This document shows, one piece after another, positions 27,419 to 36,644 of a stretch of DNA of 64,000 nucleotides. Within the stretch, counting starts at the first letter, position 1, and every line of letters starts with the position of its first letter. The DNA lies in contig NZ_WTYD01000004.1 of the NCBI RefSeq assembly GCF_009827295.1, forward strand, positions 13,779 through 77,778. Reading direction: 5' to 3'. The notes beneath the pieces were generated by a model. It saw nothing but the letters and a program-made list of their open reading frames with translations, searched no databases and was not told the DNA's origin. The position numbers were made by a program, and so were the translations under genes. Source of the DNA: Qipengyuania pelagi (GTDB taxonomy: Bacteria > Pseudomonadota > Alphaproteobacteria > Sphingomonadales > Sphingomonadaceae).

Positions 27419-28369
27419 ATGGCATTCGCTGTATTTCTGGTCGTCATCGGTCTCGCCGCCTTGGTTTTCGGCGGTGAATTGCTGGTGCGCGGCTCCGTCC
27501 TGCTGGCGGTGAAGGCAAGGCTCTCGCCACTCGCCATCGGCGTCGTGGTGGTGGGCTTCGGCACCTCGATGCCCGAACTCGCGACCAGCGTCGAAGCGGT
27601 GCTCGCGGATGCGCCACAGCTCGCCTGGGGCAATATCGTCGGCTCCAATATCGCCAACACGCTGATGATTTTGGGCGGGGCGGCGCTCGTTTCGCCCTTC
27701 GTTCTGGGCGGCAAGGGGACGATCCGCGATCCGCTGGTGGGCGCGCTGGCAGCCTTGCTGTTGCTCGGTGCGACTGCGTTCGCCTGGGCCGGGACGCTGC
27801 TCGGTGCCGCGATGCTGCTGGCGCTGGCGATCTATCTCGTCGTCGCGCTGAAATCGGAACGCACCGCGCCCGTCGATCCCGAACTCGATCCCGAAAGCGC
27901 GGATCTGACCCCATCGGGATGGACCAGGCCCTCGCTGCTGACCATCGCCGGCCTCGCCATCCTGATCGCCGGCGGTCAGGCGCTGGTCAGCGGATCGATC
28001 GATCTTGCCCGCCTCGTCGGCCTCAGCGAGACGGTGATCGGGTTGACGGTCGTCGCCATCGGAACCTCGCTGCCCGAGCTGGTCGCTTCCGTCCTCGCCG
28101 CGCGCAAGGGGGAAAGCGAGCTGGCCTTCGGCAATGTCGCCGGTTCCAACCTCTACAATATTCTCTTCATCGGCGGCGCGACCATGCTGCTTGCGCCCGA
28201 ACCGATCACGCGCGAGATGCTGCCGCTCGATCTGGGCGTGATGACCGGCGCGGCGCTGCTCCTCCTTGTCCTCGCCTGGGTGGCGAAGCGGGTGACGCGC
28301 TGGATGGGCGCGCTGATGGTGCTCGCCTACGCCGCCTATCTCGCGACGCTGGTGGTGCTTGCCTCATGA
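27419..28369 (+). CDS. Calcium/sodium antiporter (CaCA family, YrbG-like)
   Basis: A 316-residue inner-membrane exchanger with ten predicted helices arranged as two inverted halves. Each half carries the ion-binding repeat: GTSMPELATS around residue 50 and GTSLPELVAS around residue 220, with the matching GNIVGSNIANTL and GNVAGSNLYNI. It exchanges Ca2+ for Na+ or H+. The stop overlaps the next start as ATGA, tying it to the YeeE/YedE pair. Confidence 0.9.
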   Translation: MAFAVFLVVIGLAALVFGGELLVRGSVLLAVKARLSPLAIGVVVVGFGTSMPELATSVEAVLADAPQLAWGNIVGSNIANTLMILGGAALVSPFVLGGKGTIRDPLVGALAALLLLGATAFAWAGTLLGAAMLLALAIYLVVALKSERTAPVDPELDPESADLTPSGWTRPSLLTIAGLAILIAGGQALVSGSIDLARLVGLSETVIGLTVVAIGTSLPELVASVLAARKGESELAFGNVAGSNLYNILFIGGATMLLAPEPITREMLPLDLGVMTGAALLLLVLAWVAKRVTRWMGALMVLAYAAYLATLVVLAS

Positions 28370-28812
28370 CCCTGCCCGGCTTTCCTGATGCCGCCCCGCT
28401 CGACGGGTTTCTCGGTGGATTGATGATCGGCCTTGCCGCCGCGATCATGCTGCTCGGCCTGGGCAGGATCGCGGGCGTATCGGGGCTTGCCAGCCGGGCG
28501 ATGCTGATCGAGCGCGGCGGCGCGCCCTGGCCGGTCGCGATTCTGTTCGTGGCGGGGCTGGTACTCGGCGCGATGCTGTTCGGATTGGCGGAACCGATCG
28601 AAGCGGTCTTCCCGCCGCATTGGGGCTGGCTGGTCGCGGGCGGATTGTTGGTCGGTTACGGCACGCGGCTGGGATCGGGCTGCACCAGCGGCCACGGCGT
28701 GTGCGGGATGAGCCGGCTGAGCCCGCGTTCGCTGGTGGCGACCGCGGCCTTCATGGCGAGCGGGATCGCGACGGTCGCGGTGGTCAATGCGCTGGGATAT
28801 GGCTGGCGATGA
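28366..28812 (+). CDS. YeeE/YedE family membrane protein, N-terminal half-type (sulfur transport)
   Basis: A 148-residue protein with four hydrophobic helices and the YeeE/YedE signature GTRLGSGCTSGHGVCGMSR, whose cysteines line the path for thiosulfate or other sulfur species in the related TsuA. It corresponds to half of the full-length TsuA-type transporter; the other half is the next gene. ATGA overlaps on both sides make it part of a three-gene unit with the antiporter. Confidence 0.85.
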   Translation: MTLPGFPDAAPLDGFLGGLMIGLAAAIMLLGLGRIAGVSGLASRAMLIERGGAPWPVAILFVAGLVLGAMLFGLAEPIEAVFPPHWGWLVAGGLLVGYGTRLGSGCTSGHGVCGMSRLSPRSLVATAAFMASGIATVAVVNALGYGWR

Positions 28813-29219
28813 TGCGGGCGATCCTCGCGCTCGTTTCGGGAGCGATCTTCGGCGCGGGCCTCGCATTGTCGGGCATGATGAACCCGGCGCGGGTGCGCGG
28901 TTTCCTCGACCTGTTCGGGGACTGGGACCCGACGCTCGCTTTCGTGATGGGCGGCGCGATGCTGGTGATGGCGATCGCCTGGATGGTACAAAAACGCATG
29001 GCCGCGCCTGCGATCGGGCCGCGCTTCCATCTGCCCGGCACTGCCCTGATCGACCGCAGACTGATCGGCGGCGCGGTCCTGTTCGGGATCGGCTGGGGCC
29101 TTGCGGGCCTGTGCCCCGGCCCCGCCATCGCCTCGCTGGGCACTGCGCTCTTACCCGCCGCGATCTTCGTCGCCGCGATGCTGGCGGGGATGGGGCTGTT
29201 CAGGCTGACCGACCGCTAA
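28809..29219 (+). CDS. YeeE/YedE (DUF6691) family membrane protein, C-terminal half-type
   Basis: A 136-residue, four-helix partner of the preceding protein. The conserved parts are SGMMNPARVRGFLDLFGDWDPTLAF and the cysteine-bearing GIGWGLAGLCPGPAIASL. Together the two genes encode what is a single chain in TsuA, so a heterodimeric sulfur-compound transporter is likely. Starts within the previous stop (ATGA). Confidence 0.85.
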   Translation: MMRAILALVSGAIFGAGLALSGMMNPARVRGFLDLFGDWDPTLAFVMGGAMLVMAIAWMVQKRMAAPAIGPRFHLPGTALIDRRLIGGAVLFGIGWGLAGLCPGPAIASLGTALLPAAIFVAAMLAGMGLFRLTDR

Positions 29220-29273
29220 GGCGCAGCGACTTGGCATTGGGGAACGCGATGGCGCCCCGTCCATTCGATCCGC

Positions 29274-29999
29274 ATGGACATCGAACGCGAGCAACGCCGC
29301 TTCCGCACCGCCAAGCCCTCGCGCCTCGGTCGCGGGATCGAGCGACTGACTCACCCCTTCGGCAAGGCGATCGCCGGAATGATCCCGAAACGCGCGGTGG
29401 AGGCGGTATTGAAAGGTCTCGATCGTGCGGTCGGTATGCCGCAGCTGGTCCGCTTCACGCACGATCCGAACGATCTCCAAGCCGCGCACCAGGCCGCCAA
29501 GAGCGTCGCGCGCACGGCCCGCTCGGTCAGCGCCAGCACCGGCGCTGCCGCCGGTCTTGGCGGCGCGCTGTCGATGAGCGCGGACATCCCCGCCACGATC
29601 GGCATCGCCCTGCGCACGATCCGCGACACTGGTCGCGCTTACGGGTATGACGGCGAAGGTCCGGCGGAAAAGCTGTTCCGCCTTCAGATCCTCGAACTCG
29701 CCGCCCTCGACGATCCCGAGCAGCGCAGCCGCAGCATCGCCGATCTCGAAGCCGCGATCGGCCCGGACGGCACTCTGGTCGATGCCGAACACGAACAGAT
29801 CGTGCCCATGGTCGATCAGGCGGTCGAGCGCATCTCGCGTGCAATCGCCTTCGCCAGCTTCCGCAGCCGGGCGGGCATGATCGTGCCCGTGGTCGGATCG
29901 GTCGTCGGAGGAATCGTCAATTCCTCGTTCCAGAACGATGTCGGCAAGGCGGCGCGCTTCGCCTTCCAGGCCCGCCGCCTCAAGCAGGCTGCTGATTAG
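29274..29999 (+). CDS. EcsC family protein
   Basis: A 241-residue protein with the EcsC fold: the central small-residue-rich stretch SASTGAAAGLGGALSMSADI, then TIGIALRTIRDTGRAYGYD and RAGMIVPVVGSVVGGIVNSS near the end, which are amphipathic membrane-associating segments rather than clear transmembrane helices. EcsC of Bacillus is linked to an ABC exporter, but the function remains unknown. Convergent with the ABC permease, overlapping its stop by a few bases. Confidence 0.8.
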   Translation: MDIEREQRRFRTAKPSRLGRGIERLTHPFGKAIAGMIPKRAVEAVLKGLDRAVGMPQLVRFTHDPNDLQAAHQAAKSVARTARSVSASTGAAAGLGGALSMSADIPATIGIALRTIRDTGRAYGYDGEGPAEKLFRLQILELAALDDPEQRSRSIADLEAAIGPDGTLVDAEHEQIVPMVDQAVERISRAIAFASFRSRAGMIVPVVGSVVGGIVNSSFQNDVGKAARFAFQARRLKQAAD

Positions 30000-30829
30000 T
30001 CGACGGCGAGGGCTCCATGTCTTCCGGTGCGCCGGGTTCGAGCCACGAAAACGACGACGAATATCGCGGTCAGCACCAGCACGATCGTCGGCGCGGGTGC
30101 GCTGTCGAGGAAGAAGCTGAGCCACACGCCCGCAAAAGTGGCCCCCACCGCCACCAGAACCGCAATCGGCAGCATCCGGGCGAACCGGTCGGTTATAAGA
30201 AACGCGATCGCGCCCGGCGCGATCAGCATGGCGATGGTCAGGATGATCCCCGTCGCTCTGAGCGCCCCCACGATGGTCAGGGCAAGGATGCACAAAAGTC
30301 CGTAATGCAAAAGCCGGGTCGAAAGGCCGATCGCCCGCGCCTGCTGAGGATCGAAAGCGTGGAGCAGCAGGTCGCGCCATTTGGCGATCAGGACGCCGCC
30401 GACCAGCAAGGCGATCGCGCCCGCCTCCACCACCTCGCCCCAATCGACGCCGAGCATGTTGCCGAACAGTATATGGTCGAGATGCACGTCGCTTTCGATC
30501 TTGGTGAACAGGACGATGCCGAGGCCGAACATCCCCGAAAAGACGACGCCCAGCAGCGTGTCTTCCTTGATCCGGCTGTTCTCCTTCAGATAGCCGACGC
30601 CGAGCGCGCAGGTCATCCCGGCTATGAAAGCTCCGATCGCCAGCGGCAGTCCGGCGACATAGGCCAGCACTACGCCGGGCAGGACCGCATGGCTGACCGC
30701 ATCGCCCATCAGGGACCAGCCCTTCAGCACCAGAAAACAGGACAAGAGCGCGGCGGGCACCGCTACGCAGAACCCGATCAGGAAAGCCTGCTGCATGAAT
30801 TCGAACGCGAAGGGCGCGACGGGGTCCAT
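29996..30829 (-). CDS. Metal ABC transporter permease (SitD-like)
   Basis: A 277-residue ABC-3 family permease with about eight helices and the family regions KGWSLMGDAVSHAVLPGVVLA and IILTIAMLIAPGAIAFLITDRF. It forms the membrane channel together with the previous gene's product in a Mn/Fe/Zn uptake system. The start at 30829 shares one base with the stop of the upstream permease gene. Last gene of the four-gene operon. Confidence 0.88.
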   Translation of the reverse strand: MDPVAPFAFEFMQQAFLIGFCVAVPAALLSCFLVLKGWSLMGDAVSHAVLPGVVLAYVAGLPLAIGAFIAGMTCALGVGYLKENSRIKEDTLLGVVFSGMFGLGIVLFTKIESDVHLDHILFGNMLGVDWGEVVEAGAIALLVGGVLIAKWRDLLLHAFDPQQARAIGLSTRLLHYGLLCILALTIVGALRATGIILTIAMLIAPGAIAFLITDRFARMLPIAVLVAVGATFAGVWLSFFLDSAPAPTIVLVLTAIFVVVFVARTRRTGRHGALAVD

Positions 30830-31689
30830 CACTGCGGCGCGGATACGAGCAGGCGCCGCCGCCGCGCGGCGAAGAGGCCGTGCTTGGGCGCGAACAGGAA
30901 GGCGATAAGGAACAGGATCGTCTGAAGGACCACGATCACGCCGCCGGTCGCCCCATCGAGAAAATAGCTGAGATAGGCGCCGACAAAGCTCGACAGCGCG
31001 CCGATCATGACGCTGATCGCGATCAAGCGCGGGAAGCGATCGGTGAGGAGATAGGCGGTCGCGCCGGGCGTCACGACGAGCGCGATGACGAGAAACGCGC
31101 CCACGGTCTGCAAGGCCGCCACCGTACAGGCGGCGAGCAGGGTGAAGAACAGGAGCTTGAGCCGCGCCGGATCGAGCCCGACGGCGCGCGCGTGGTTCTC
31201 GTCGAAGAAGGCCAGCATCAGGTCCTTCCATTTCATCGTCAGGATCGCGAGCGAGACGGTCGCGATGATGACGAGCTGGATCGTGTCGCTGGCGGTCACG
31301 GCGAGGATATTGCCCAGCACGATGGTCTGGACGTCGACCGATGTCGGCGAAAGCGACACCATGAACAGGCCCAGTCCGAAGAAGGAGGTGAAGATCAGGC
31401 CGATGATCGCATCCTCCTTCAACTTGGTCCGTCGGTTGAGGAACAGCATCGCTCCGGCGGCGAGGCCGCCCGAAAGGAACGCGCCCAGGGAAAACGGCAG
31501 GCCCAGCATATAGGCGCCCGCCACCCCCGGCACGATCGAATGCGACAGCGCGTCGCCGATCAGCGACCAGCCCTTCAGCATCAGGAAGGCCGACAGGAAA
31601 GCGCAGACCCCGCCCACCAGCGCGCTCACCGCCATGGCGTTGACCATGTAACTATAGGCGAAGGGTTCGATCAGCGCGCCGCCCGTCAT
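30829..31689 (-). CDS. Metal ABC transporter permease (SitC-like)
   Basis: A 286-residue ABC-3 permease paralogous to the next gene: KGWSLIGDALSHSIVPGVAG is the ATPase-coupling loop and VGAFLVIALVVTPGATAYLL the second conserved block. Having two different permeases is the SitABCD/TroABCD arrangement. Overlaps the ATPase gene by four bases. Confidence 0.88.
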   Translation of the reverse strand: MTGGALIEPFAYSYMVNAMAVSALVGGVCAFLSAFLMLKGWSLIGDALSHSIVPGVAGAYMLGLPFSLGAFLSGGLAAGAMLFLNRRTKLKEDAIIGLIFTSFFGLGLFMVSLSPTSVDVQTIVLGNILAVTASDTIQLVIIATVSLAILTMKWKDLMLAFFDENHARAVGLDPARLKLLFFTLLAACTVAALQTVGAFLVIALVVTPGATAYLLTDRFPRLIAISVMIGALSSFVGAYLSYFLDGATGGVIVVLQTILFLIAFLFAPKHGLFAARRRRLLVSAPQ

Positions 31690-32528
31690 GCCGGCCCGTG
31701 GTCATCGTCGTACAGCACCAGCGGATGCTCGTCGTCATAGAGCAGGGTGGAGGCGGCTTCCCCGTCGGGTTTCAGGGAAAAGCGGCGCAGCGTGCCCCCG
31801 AAGGTGCGGCGCAGATTGGCTTCGGTGAAGACCTCACCCGTAGGCCCGGCCGCGAGCACCGTCCGGTCGATCAAGACCGCGCGGTCGCAGAAGCGCGGGA
31901 CCGAGCCGAGATTGTGCGTCGCCACCAGCATCACCCGCCCCTCGTCTCGCAATTCCTTCAAGAGCGCGACGATCGCATCCTCGGTGGTGACGTCGACGCC
32001 GGTGAATGGCTCGTCGAGCAGGATCACCTGCCCGTCCTGCGCCAGCGCCCGGGCGAGGAAGACGCGCTTCTTCTGCCCGCCCGACAATTCGCCGATCTGG
32101 CGCTTCGCGAAGGGCGTCATGCCGACCCGCTCGAGCGCTTCGGCGACCTTGGCCCTGTCGGCGGCACGCGCGATCCTGAACGGCCCCATCCGGCCATAGC
32201 GGCCCATCATCACCACATCCTCGACCAGGACGGGGAAGTTCCAGTCGACATCCTCGCTCTGGGGAACGTAGGCGACCAGCCCTTCCCTGAGCGCGCGGCG
32301 CACCGGGCGGTCGAGCACGCTGACCGATCCGCGCGCCACCGGAACGAAGCCCATGATCGCCTTGAACAGGGTGGACTTGCCCGCCCCGTTGACGCCGACC
32401 AGCGCGGTGATCGACCCCTTGGGAATGGCGAAGCTCGCATCCGACAGCGCCGTGTGCCCGTTGCGATAGGTCACGCTCGCATTGGCGACCCGGATGCCCG
32501 AGCCTTGGTCGGCAGCGTCCTCGCTCAT
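31686..32528 (-). CDS. Metal ABC transporter ATP-binding protein (SitB-like)
   Basis: A 280-residue ABC ATPase: Walker A GVNGAGKST, signature LSGGQKKR, Walker B VILLDEPFTGVD and the switch His in VATHNLG. It energises the two permeases. An acidic, histidine-containing tail (DDEHPLVLYDDDHG) extends past the family end and might sense or bind metal, which is speculative. Overlaps both neighbours by four bases. Confidence 0.9.
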   Translation of the reverse strand: MSEDAADQGSGIRVANASVTYRNGHTALSDASFAIPKGSITALVGVNGAGKSTLFKAIMGFVPVARGSVSVLDRPVRRALREGLVAYVPQSEDVDWNFPVLVEDVVMMGRYGRMGPFRIARAADRAKVAEALERVGMTPFAKRQIGELSGGQKKRVFLARALAQDGQVILLDEPFTGVDVTTEDAIVALLKELRDEGRVMLVATHNLGSVPRFCDRAVLIDRTVLAAGPTGEVFTEANLRRTFGGTLRRFSLKPDGEAASTLLYDDEHPLVLYDDDHGPA

Positions 32529-33472
32529 CCCGTCAGACCGTCCGCGATCCGCTGCGCGGTGACGCGCAGGAGATCGATGTAGGTCGGCACCGGGCCGTCC
32601 GCCTCGCTGAGCGAATCGACATAGAGCACGCCGCCATACCGCGCCCCGGTCTCGCGTGCGACCTGGCGAGCGGGATCGGGCGAGATGGTGCTTTCGCTGA
32701 AGACGGTCGGGATCTGGTTCGCGCGCACCGCGTCGATCACGCGCCGGACCTGTTGCGGCGTGCCCTGCTGATCGGCGTTGATCGGCCAGAGATAAAGTTC
32801 GCGCAGGTCGAGATCGCGCGCCAGATAGCTAAAGGCGCCTTCGCTCGTGACCAGCCAGCGGCGCTCTTCCGGGATCGCGCGGAAGCGGGCTTGGATCGGC
32901 TCCAAGGCCTCGCTTATGCGCTGCTTGTAGGCGGCGGCGTTGCGGGCATAGGTCTGGGCGTTGGCGGGGTCGGCCTGCGCGAAGGCGGCGGCGATGTTGT
33001 CGACATAGATCTCGGCCGCATCGGGCGACATCCAGGCGTGCGGATTGGGCTTGCCGCTATAGGGTCCCTGCCCGATCCCGATCGGCTCGACCCCCTCCGA
33101 CACTACCGCCTCCGGCACGTCACCCAGATTGTCGAGGAATTGCGCGAACCACAATTCGAGATTGAGGCCGTTCCACAGGATCAGGTCCGCATCCTGCGCC
33201 GCCACCAGATCGCGCGGCGTCGGCTGGTAATTGTGGATTTCGGCGCCGGGTTTGGTGATCGAAGTCACGACAGCCGCATCGCCCGCCACATTGCGCGCCA
33301 TGTCGGCGATGATGGTGAAAGTGGTGACGACCTTGAAGCGCGTGTCCGTGCCGGTCTGGCTGCATCCGGGCAAAGTGGCGGCGGCGGCCATGCCCAGCCC
33401 GAGCCCCAGAACCGTGCGCCGCGTCAGCGCATCGGGTGAGCGCGGCCCGAGGTCTTTCGCGGACAGAGTCAT
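32525..33472 (-). CDS. Metal ABC transporter substrate-binding protein (SitA-like, Tat lipoprotein)
   Basis: A 315-residue cluster A-I binding protein for Mn2+, Fe2+ or Zn2+. Metal ligands line up with the family: the His in AEIHNYQPTP, His in PNPHAWMSP, Glu in TSEGAFSYLA and Asp in YVDSLSEADGPVP. No His-rich loop is present, which favours Mn/Fe over Zn. The N-terminus combines twin arginines (LTRRTVLGLG) with a lipobox LPGC, suggesting export by Tat and lipid anchoring. The start at 33472 is the ATG nearest this signal. First gene of the operon. Confidence 0.88.
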   Translation of the reverse strand: MTLSAKDLGPRSPDALTRRTVLGLGLGMAAAATLPGCSQTGTDTRFKVVTTFTIIADMARNVAGDAAVVTSITKPGAEIHNYQPTPRDLVAAQDADLILWNGLNLELWFAQFLDNLGDVPEAVVSEGVEPIGIGQGPYSGKPNPHAWMSPDAAEIYVDNIAAAFAQADPANAQTYARNAAAYKQRISEALEPIQARFRAIPEERRWLVTSEGAFSYLARDLDLRELYLWPINADQQGTPQQVRRVIDAVRANQIPTVFSESTISPDPARQVARETGARYGGVLYVDSLSEADGPVPTYIDLLRVTAQRIADGLTG

Positions 33473-33578
33473 GGTACGATTCCCATCGAAGGGACGGTGA
33501 TGCCCCGAAGCGGGCTCGGCTGGCAAGCCGCCGTACTGGAGCGTACCGAGACCGCCCCTGCGCACCCCCTTGCCGGTC

Positions 33579-34001
33579 TTACTTGCGCGATGTCGCCACC
33601 GGCGTGTCGGGCTGCGGCGCATCATAGGTCGACCATCCGGCCTTGCCATCGGGCTCGGGCGGGACTCCGGCCTGCCCCGGCGAGATCGCGTCGTCGCTCA
33701 GGCGCAGGCGGTGAAGGTGGACTTTCGCCATCATGTTCGCCGCGATCGGCGCGGTGATGAACAGGAAGAGCGAGATCAGCAATTCCTGCCCGCTCCACTC
33801 CCCGCGTTCCAGCCTGAAGAACACCATCGATCCGACCAGCATCGCGCCCACGCCCAGGGTCGTCGCCTTGGTCGGCCCGTGCAGACGCTCCATCAGGGTC
33901 GGCAGGCGCACCAGGCCCCAGCTTCCCACCAGCGCGAACAGCGCGCCGAGCACGATCAGGAACGCGGTCACGAATTCGGCGATGGTCCCGAGCCCGCTCA
34001 T
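33579..34001 (-). CDS. mrpG: Mrp-type Na+(K+)/H+ antiporter subunit G
   Basis: A 140-residue protein with three membrane helices and the MnhG/PhaG core GSWGLVRLPTLMERLHGPTK, TTLGVGAMLVG and SLFLFITAPIAANMMAK. A hydrophilic tail of about 40 residues is longer than usual. The start at 34001 overlaps mrpF by ATGA. Final gene of the Mrp operon. Confidence 0.9.
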   Translation of the reverse strand: MSGLGTIAEFVTAFLIVLGALFALVGSWGLVRLPTLMERLHGPTKATTLGVGAMLVGSMVFFRLERGEWSGQELLISLFLFITAPIAANMMAKVHLHRLRLSDDAISPGQAGVPPEPDGKAGWSTYDAPQPDTPVATSRK

Positions 34002-34267
34002 TCCACGATGTCCCCGCGCAGGATGAACTTGCAATAGGCGACCGTGCCCACGAAGCCGACCATCGCCATCAGCAAGGCGGCCTGGAAATAGGTATCGTCG
34101 GCGAGCGCGATACCGATCAGCACGATCACGGCGATCGCGTTGATCACCATCGTGTCGAGCGAGATGATGCGATCGCCCACCGACGGTCCGCGCAGCAGGC
34201 GCCACAGATTGAGGCAGAGCGCGATCGACAGGCACCCGAAAGCGAACAGGATGGCGTAGTGGATCAT
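33998..34267 (-). CDS. mrpF: Mrp-type antiporter subunit F
   Basis: An 89-residue, three-helix subunit with the MnhF pattern RLLRGPSVGDRIISLDTMVI and the late AALLMAMVGFVGTVAYCKFI. Overlaps both neighbours by four bases, as expected for stoichiometric assembly of the Mrp complex. Confidence 0.92.
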   Translation of the reverse strand: MIHYAILFAFGCLSIALCLNLWRLLRGPSVGDRIISLDTMVINAIAVIVLIGIALADDTYFQAALLMAMVGFVGTVAYCKFILRGDIVE

Positions 34268-34749
34268 CGGAACACCTTTTTCAGGCGTGCTTCATAGCGC
34301 GTCTTGATCTTGCGGATATCGGCCTCGTGGTCCGCGCTGTCGAGCGCGTGGACCAGCAGGAAGCCCCCGCAGGCCGAAACGTCGGAGGTGACCGTCCCCG
34401 GCGTCAGGCTGATCGTTCCGGCAAGGACGGTGATGGCCTCCGGCGTGTCCAGCCCGATCGGAATGACGAGCCAGGCGGGCCTCAAATCGCGATTGCGCCG
34501 GAAGAGGATGATCCAGGCGACTTCGAAATTGGCGACCACGATGTCCCAGATCACGAGCGCGAGATAGGCGAAAGCGTGGAGATACCCGATCCGGGGGCGG
34601 CCCGGCCAGAACGGCGCGGTGAAGATCGGGACAAGGATGCCGATCGCGATGCCGACCACCAGCGCGCCGAAGCTCAGCGAGTTCTGGAGCAGCATCCAGA
34701 CGAGGAGAAGCAGGACAGAGAGGCCGGGATGGGGAATGATGCGGCGCAT
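34264..34749 (-). CDS. mrpE: Mrp-type antiporter subunit E
   Basis: A 161-residue subunit with an N-terminal pair of helices (LSVLLLLVWMLLQNSLSFGA and GALVVGIAIGILVP) and a soluble domain containing TPEAITVLAGTISLTPGTVT, the MnhE signature. Only a three-base gap separates it from mrpD. Confidence 0.92.
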   Translation of the reverse strand: MRRIIPHPGLSVLLLLVWMLLQNSLSFGALVVGIAIGILVPIFTAPFWPGRPRIGYLHAFAYLALVIWDIVVANFEVAWIILFRRNRDLRPAWLVIPIGLDTPEAITVLAGTISLTPGTVTSDVSACGGFLLVHALDSADHEADIRKIKTRYEARLKKVFR

Positions 34750-34752
34750 ATC

Positions 34753-36285
34753 CTATCCCCCGCCCAGCACGGCGCGGGCGGTGGCCGCGCGATCGAGCAA
34801 TTGCGCCGCGGCGGCATCGGCATAGGCCGTGGCCGGGCCCGCCGCCAGCGACAGGCCGACCAGCAGGGTCAGGATCAGGACGGGCGCGATCATGTCCGTA
34901 CGCGCCGGGACGTCCAGCGCCCTCTTCCCCTCATCCTTCGGCGCCTCCTTCCAGAAGATCGAGCTGCCCACGCGCGCGAAGCCGATCACGCCCACCAGCG
35001 TGGTCAGCAGGATCACTGTCCACGACCAGCCCCAGGAGGGCAGATAGGCCACCGAGTCGAGGATCAGCAGTTTCCCGATAAAGCCCGACAGGGGCGGCAA
35101 TCCGGTCACGCCGATCGCGGCGATCATGAACAGGAGCGCCACCATCTGGCGATGCGCGAAGACCGGGCCGGGGGTCGCGTGGTCGACGAAGCCCGCGCGC
35201 CGCCGCGCGACGATATCGGCGACGAGGAACAGCGCGGCCCCCGCCAGCGTCGAATGGACGAGATAATAGAGCGCGGCGCCCACAGTGTCGGCCTGCCAGC
35301 CCGCGACCGCGATCAACAAGGTGCCGGTCGACCCGATGATCGCATAAGCCGCCTGCTCGGACAGGCTGCGTGCCGCGAAGACGCCGATGAAGCCGAGGAC
35401 CGCCGTCACCATCGCGGCGGGCAGCAGATAGGGTGCGGGCGCCCAGGCGGCTGCCCCGGCATCGTCGCCGAATACCAGCGGCGTGACCCGGATGATCGAA
35501 TAGACCCCGATCTTGGTCATGATTGCGAACAGCGCCGCGACGGCGGGCGTGGCGACCGCATAGGTGCGCGGCAACCAGAGATGCAGCGGCACGATCGCCG
35601 CCTTGATCGCGAAGACGACGAACAGCAGCAGCGCGGCGATGCGCAGCAGCCATTGATCCTGCGCGCCGATCGCAGCGATGCGCACGCCCATATCCGCCAT
35701 GTTGAGCGTGCCGGTCAACGCATACAGAAGCCCCAGCGCGAGCAGGAAGATCGACGATCCCATCAGATTGACGACGACATACTGGACCCCAGCCTTCAAC
35801 CGCGCCCTCCCCTGCCCGTGCAGCATCAGGCCATAGGACGCGATCAGCAGCACTTCGAAGAACACGAACAGGTTGAAGAGGTCTCCCGTCAGGAAGGCAC
35901 CGTTCAGACCCATCAGCTGGAACTGGAACAGAGGATGGAAATGCCAGCCGTCCCGATCGACCTTGGTCACCACCGCATGGATCAGCGCGATCAGCGCCAG
36001 CACCGCCGTCAATGTGAGCATGATGGCGGCCAGGCGATCGAGCACGAGGACGATGCCGAAGGGCGCTGGCCAGTCGCCCACCTCGTAGGTCCGCACCGTG
36101 CCATCGGCCGACAGGATCAGCAGCGCGATCGCCACGCCCAGAAGCGCGAAGCAGGAGGCGAAACTGACCACCAGACCGGCAGTGCGGCGGCGGACCAGCA
36201 GCAGCACGGCCAGCGGCGCCGCCAGAGCGGGCAGGACGACCGGCGCGAGCACCAGCTGGGTGATGAGGGACGGCGCCAGGCTCAC
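34753..36285 (-). CDS. mrpD: Mrp-type antiporter subunit D (NADH-quinone oxidoreductase-like)
   Basis: A 510-residue proton-antiporter subunit related to NuoM/N. About 14 helices; conserved transport region around FFEVLLIASYGLML (key Glu) and KAAIVPLHLWLPRTYAVATP with the lysine of the ion pathway. Start overlaps mrpC by ATGA. Confidence 0.93.
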   Translation of the reverse strand: MSLAPSLITQLVLAPVVLPALAAPLAVLLLVRRRTAGLVVSFASCFALLGVAIALLILSADGTVRTYEVGDWPAPFGIVLVLDRLAAIMLTLTAVLALIALIHAVVTKVDRDGWHFHPLFQFQLMGLNGAFLTGDLFNLFVFFEVLLIASYGLMLHGQGRARLKAGVQYVVVNLMGSSIFLLALGLLYALTGTLNMADMGVRIAAIGAQDQWLLRIAALLLFVVFAIKAAIVPLHLWLPRTYAVATPAVAALFAIMTKIGVYSIIRVTPLVFGDDAGAAAWAPAPYLLPAAMVTAVLGFIGVFAARSLSEQAAYAIIGSTGTLLIAVAGWQADTVGAALYYLVHSTLAGAALFLVADIVARRRAGFVDHATPGPVFAHRQMVALLFMIAAIGVTGLPPLSGFIGKLLILDSVAYLPSWGWSWTVILLTTLVGVIGFARVGSSIFWKEAPKDEGKRALDVPARTDMIAPVLILTLLVGLSLAAGPATAYADAAAAQLLDRAATARAVLGGG

Positions 36286-36644
36286 TCGCCGCCTCCCGCC
36301 TGATCGTCGGTCGGCACGTCATGGCCGTCGACATGGTCGCTACCCGTTTCGAGGAAGCTGCGCAGCGCCAGGATCACGACGAAAGCCGTCATCCCGAAGG
36401 TGATGACTATGGCGGTCAGCACGAGCGCCTGGGGCAAGGGATCGGTATAGGTCTCGACGTCATAGGACCAGATCGGCGGCGCGCCTACCACCAGCCTGCC
36501 CGATGCGAACAGGAACAGGTTCACCGCATAGGAAAACAGCGTCAGCCCGAGCACGACCGCGAACAGGCGCGCGCGCAGCGTCAGGTAGATGCCACCGGCG
36601 ACGAGGACGCCGATCGCGCTGGCGACGAGAAATTCGAGCGTCAC
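36282..36644 (-). CDS. mrpC: Mrp-type antiporter subunit C (NuoK-like)
   Basis: A 120-residue, three-helix subunit related to NuoK, with GVLVAGGIYLTLRARLFAVV and the conserved VNLFLF and DPLPQALVLTAIVI segments. Overlaps mrpA by four bases at its start. Confidence 0.92.
   Translation of the reverse strand: MTLEFLVASAIGVLVAGGIYLTLRARLFAVVLGLTLFSYAVNLFLFASGRLVVGAPPIWSYDVETYTDPLPQALVLTAIVITFGMTAFVVILALRSFLETGSDHVDGHDVPTDDQAGGGE

Noticed and set aside
33473..33578. Manganese riboswitch or Mur box upstream of the metal ABC operon
   Set aside because: No yybP-ykoY consensus core and no convincing palindromic box could be found in this 106-base gap.
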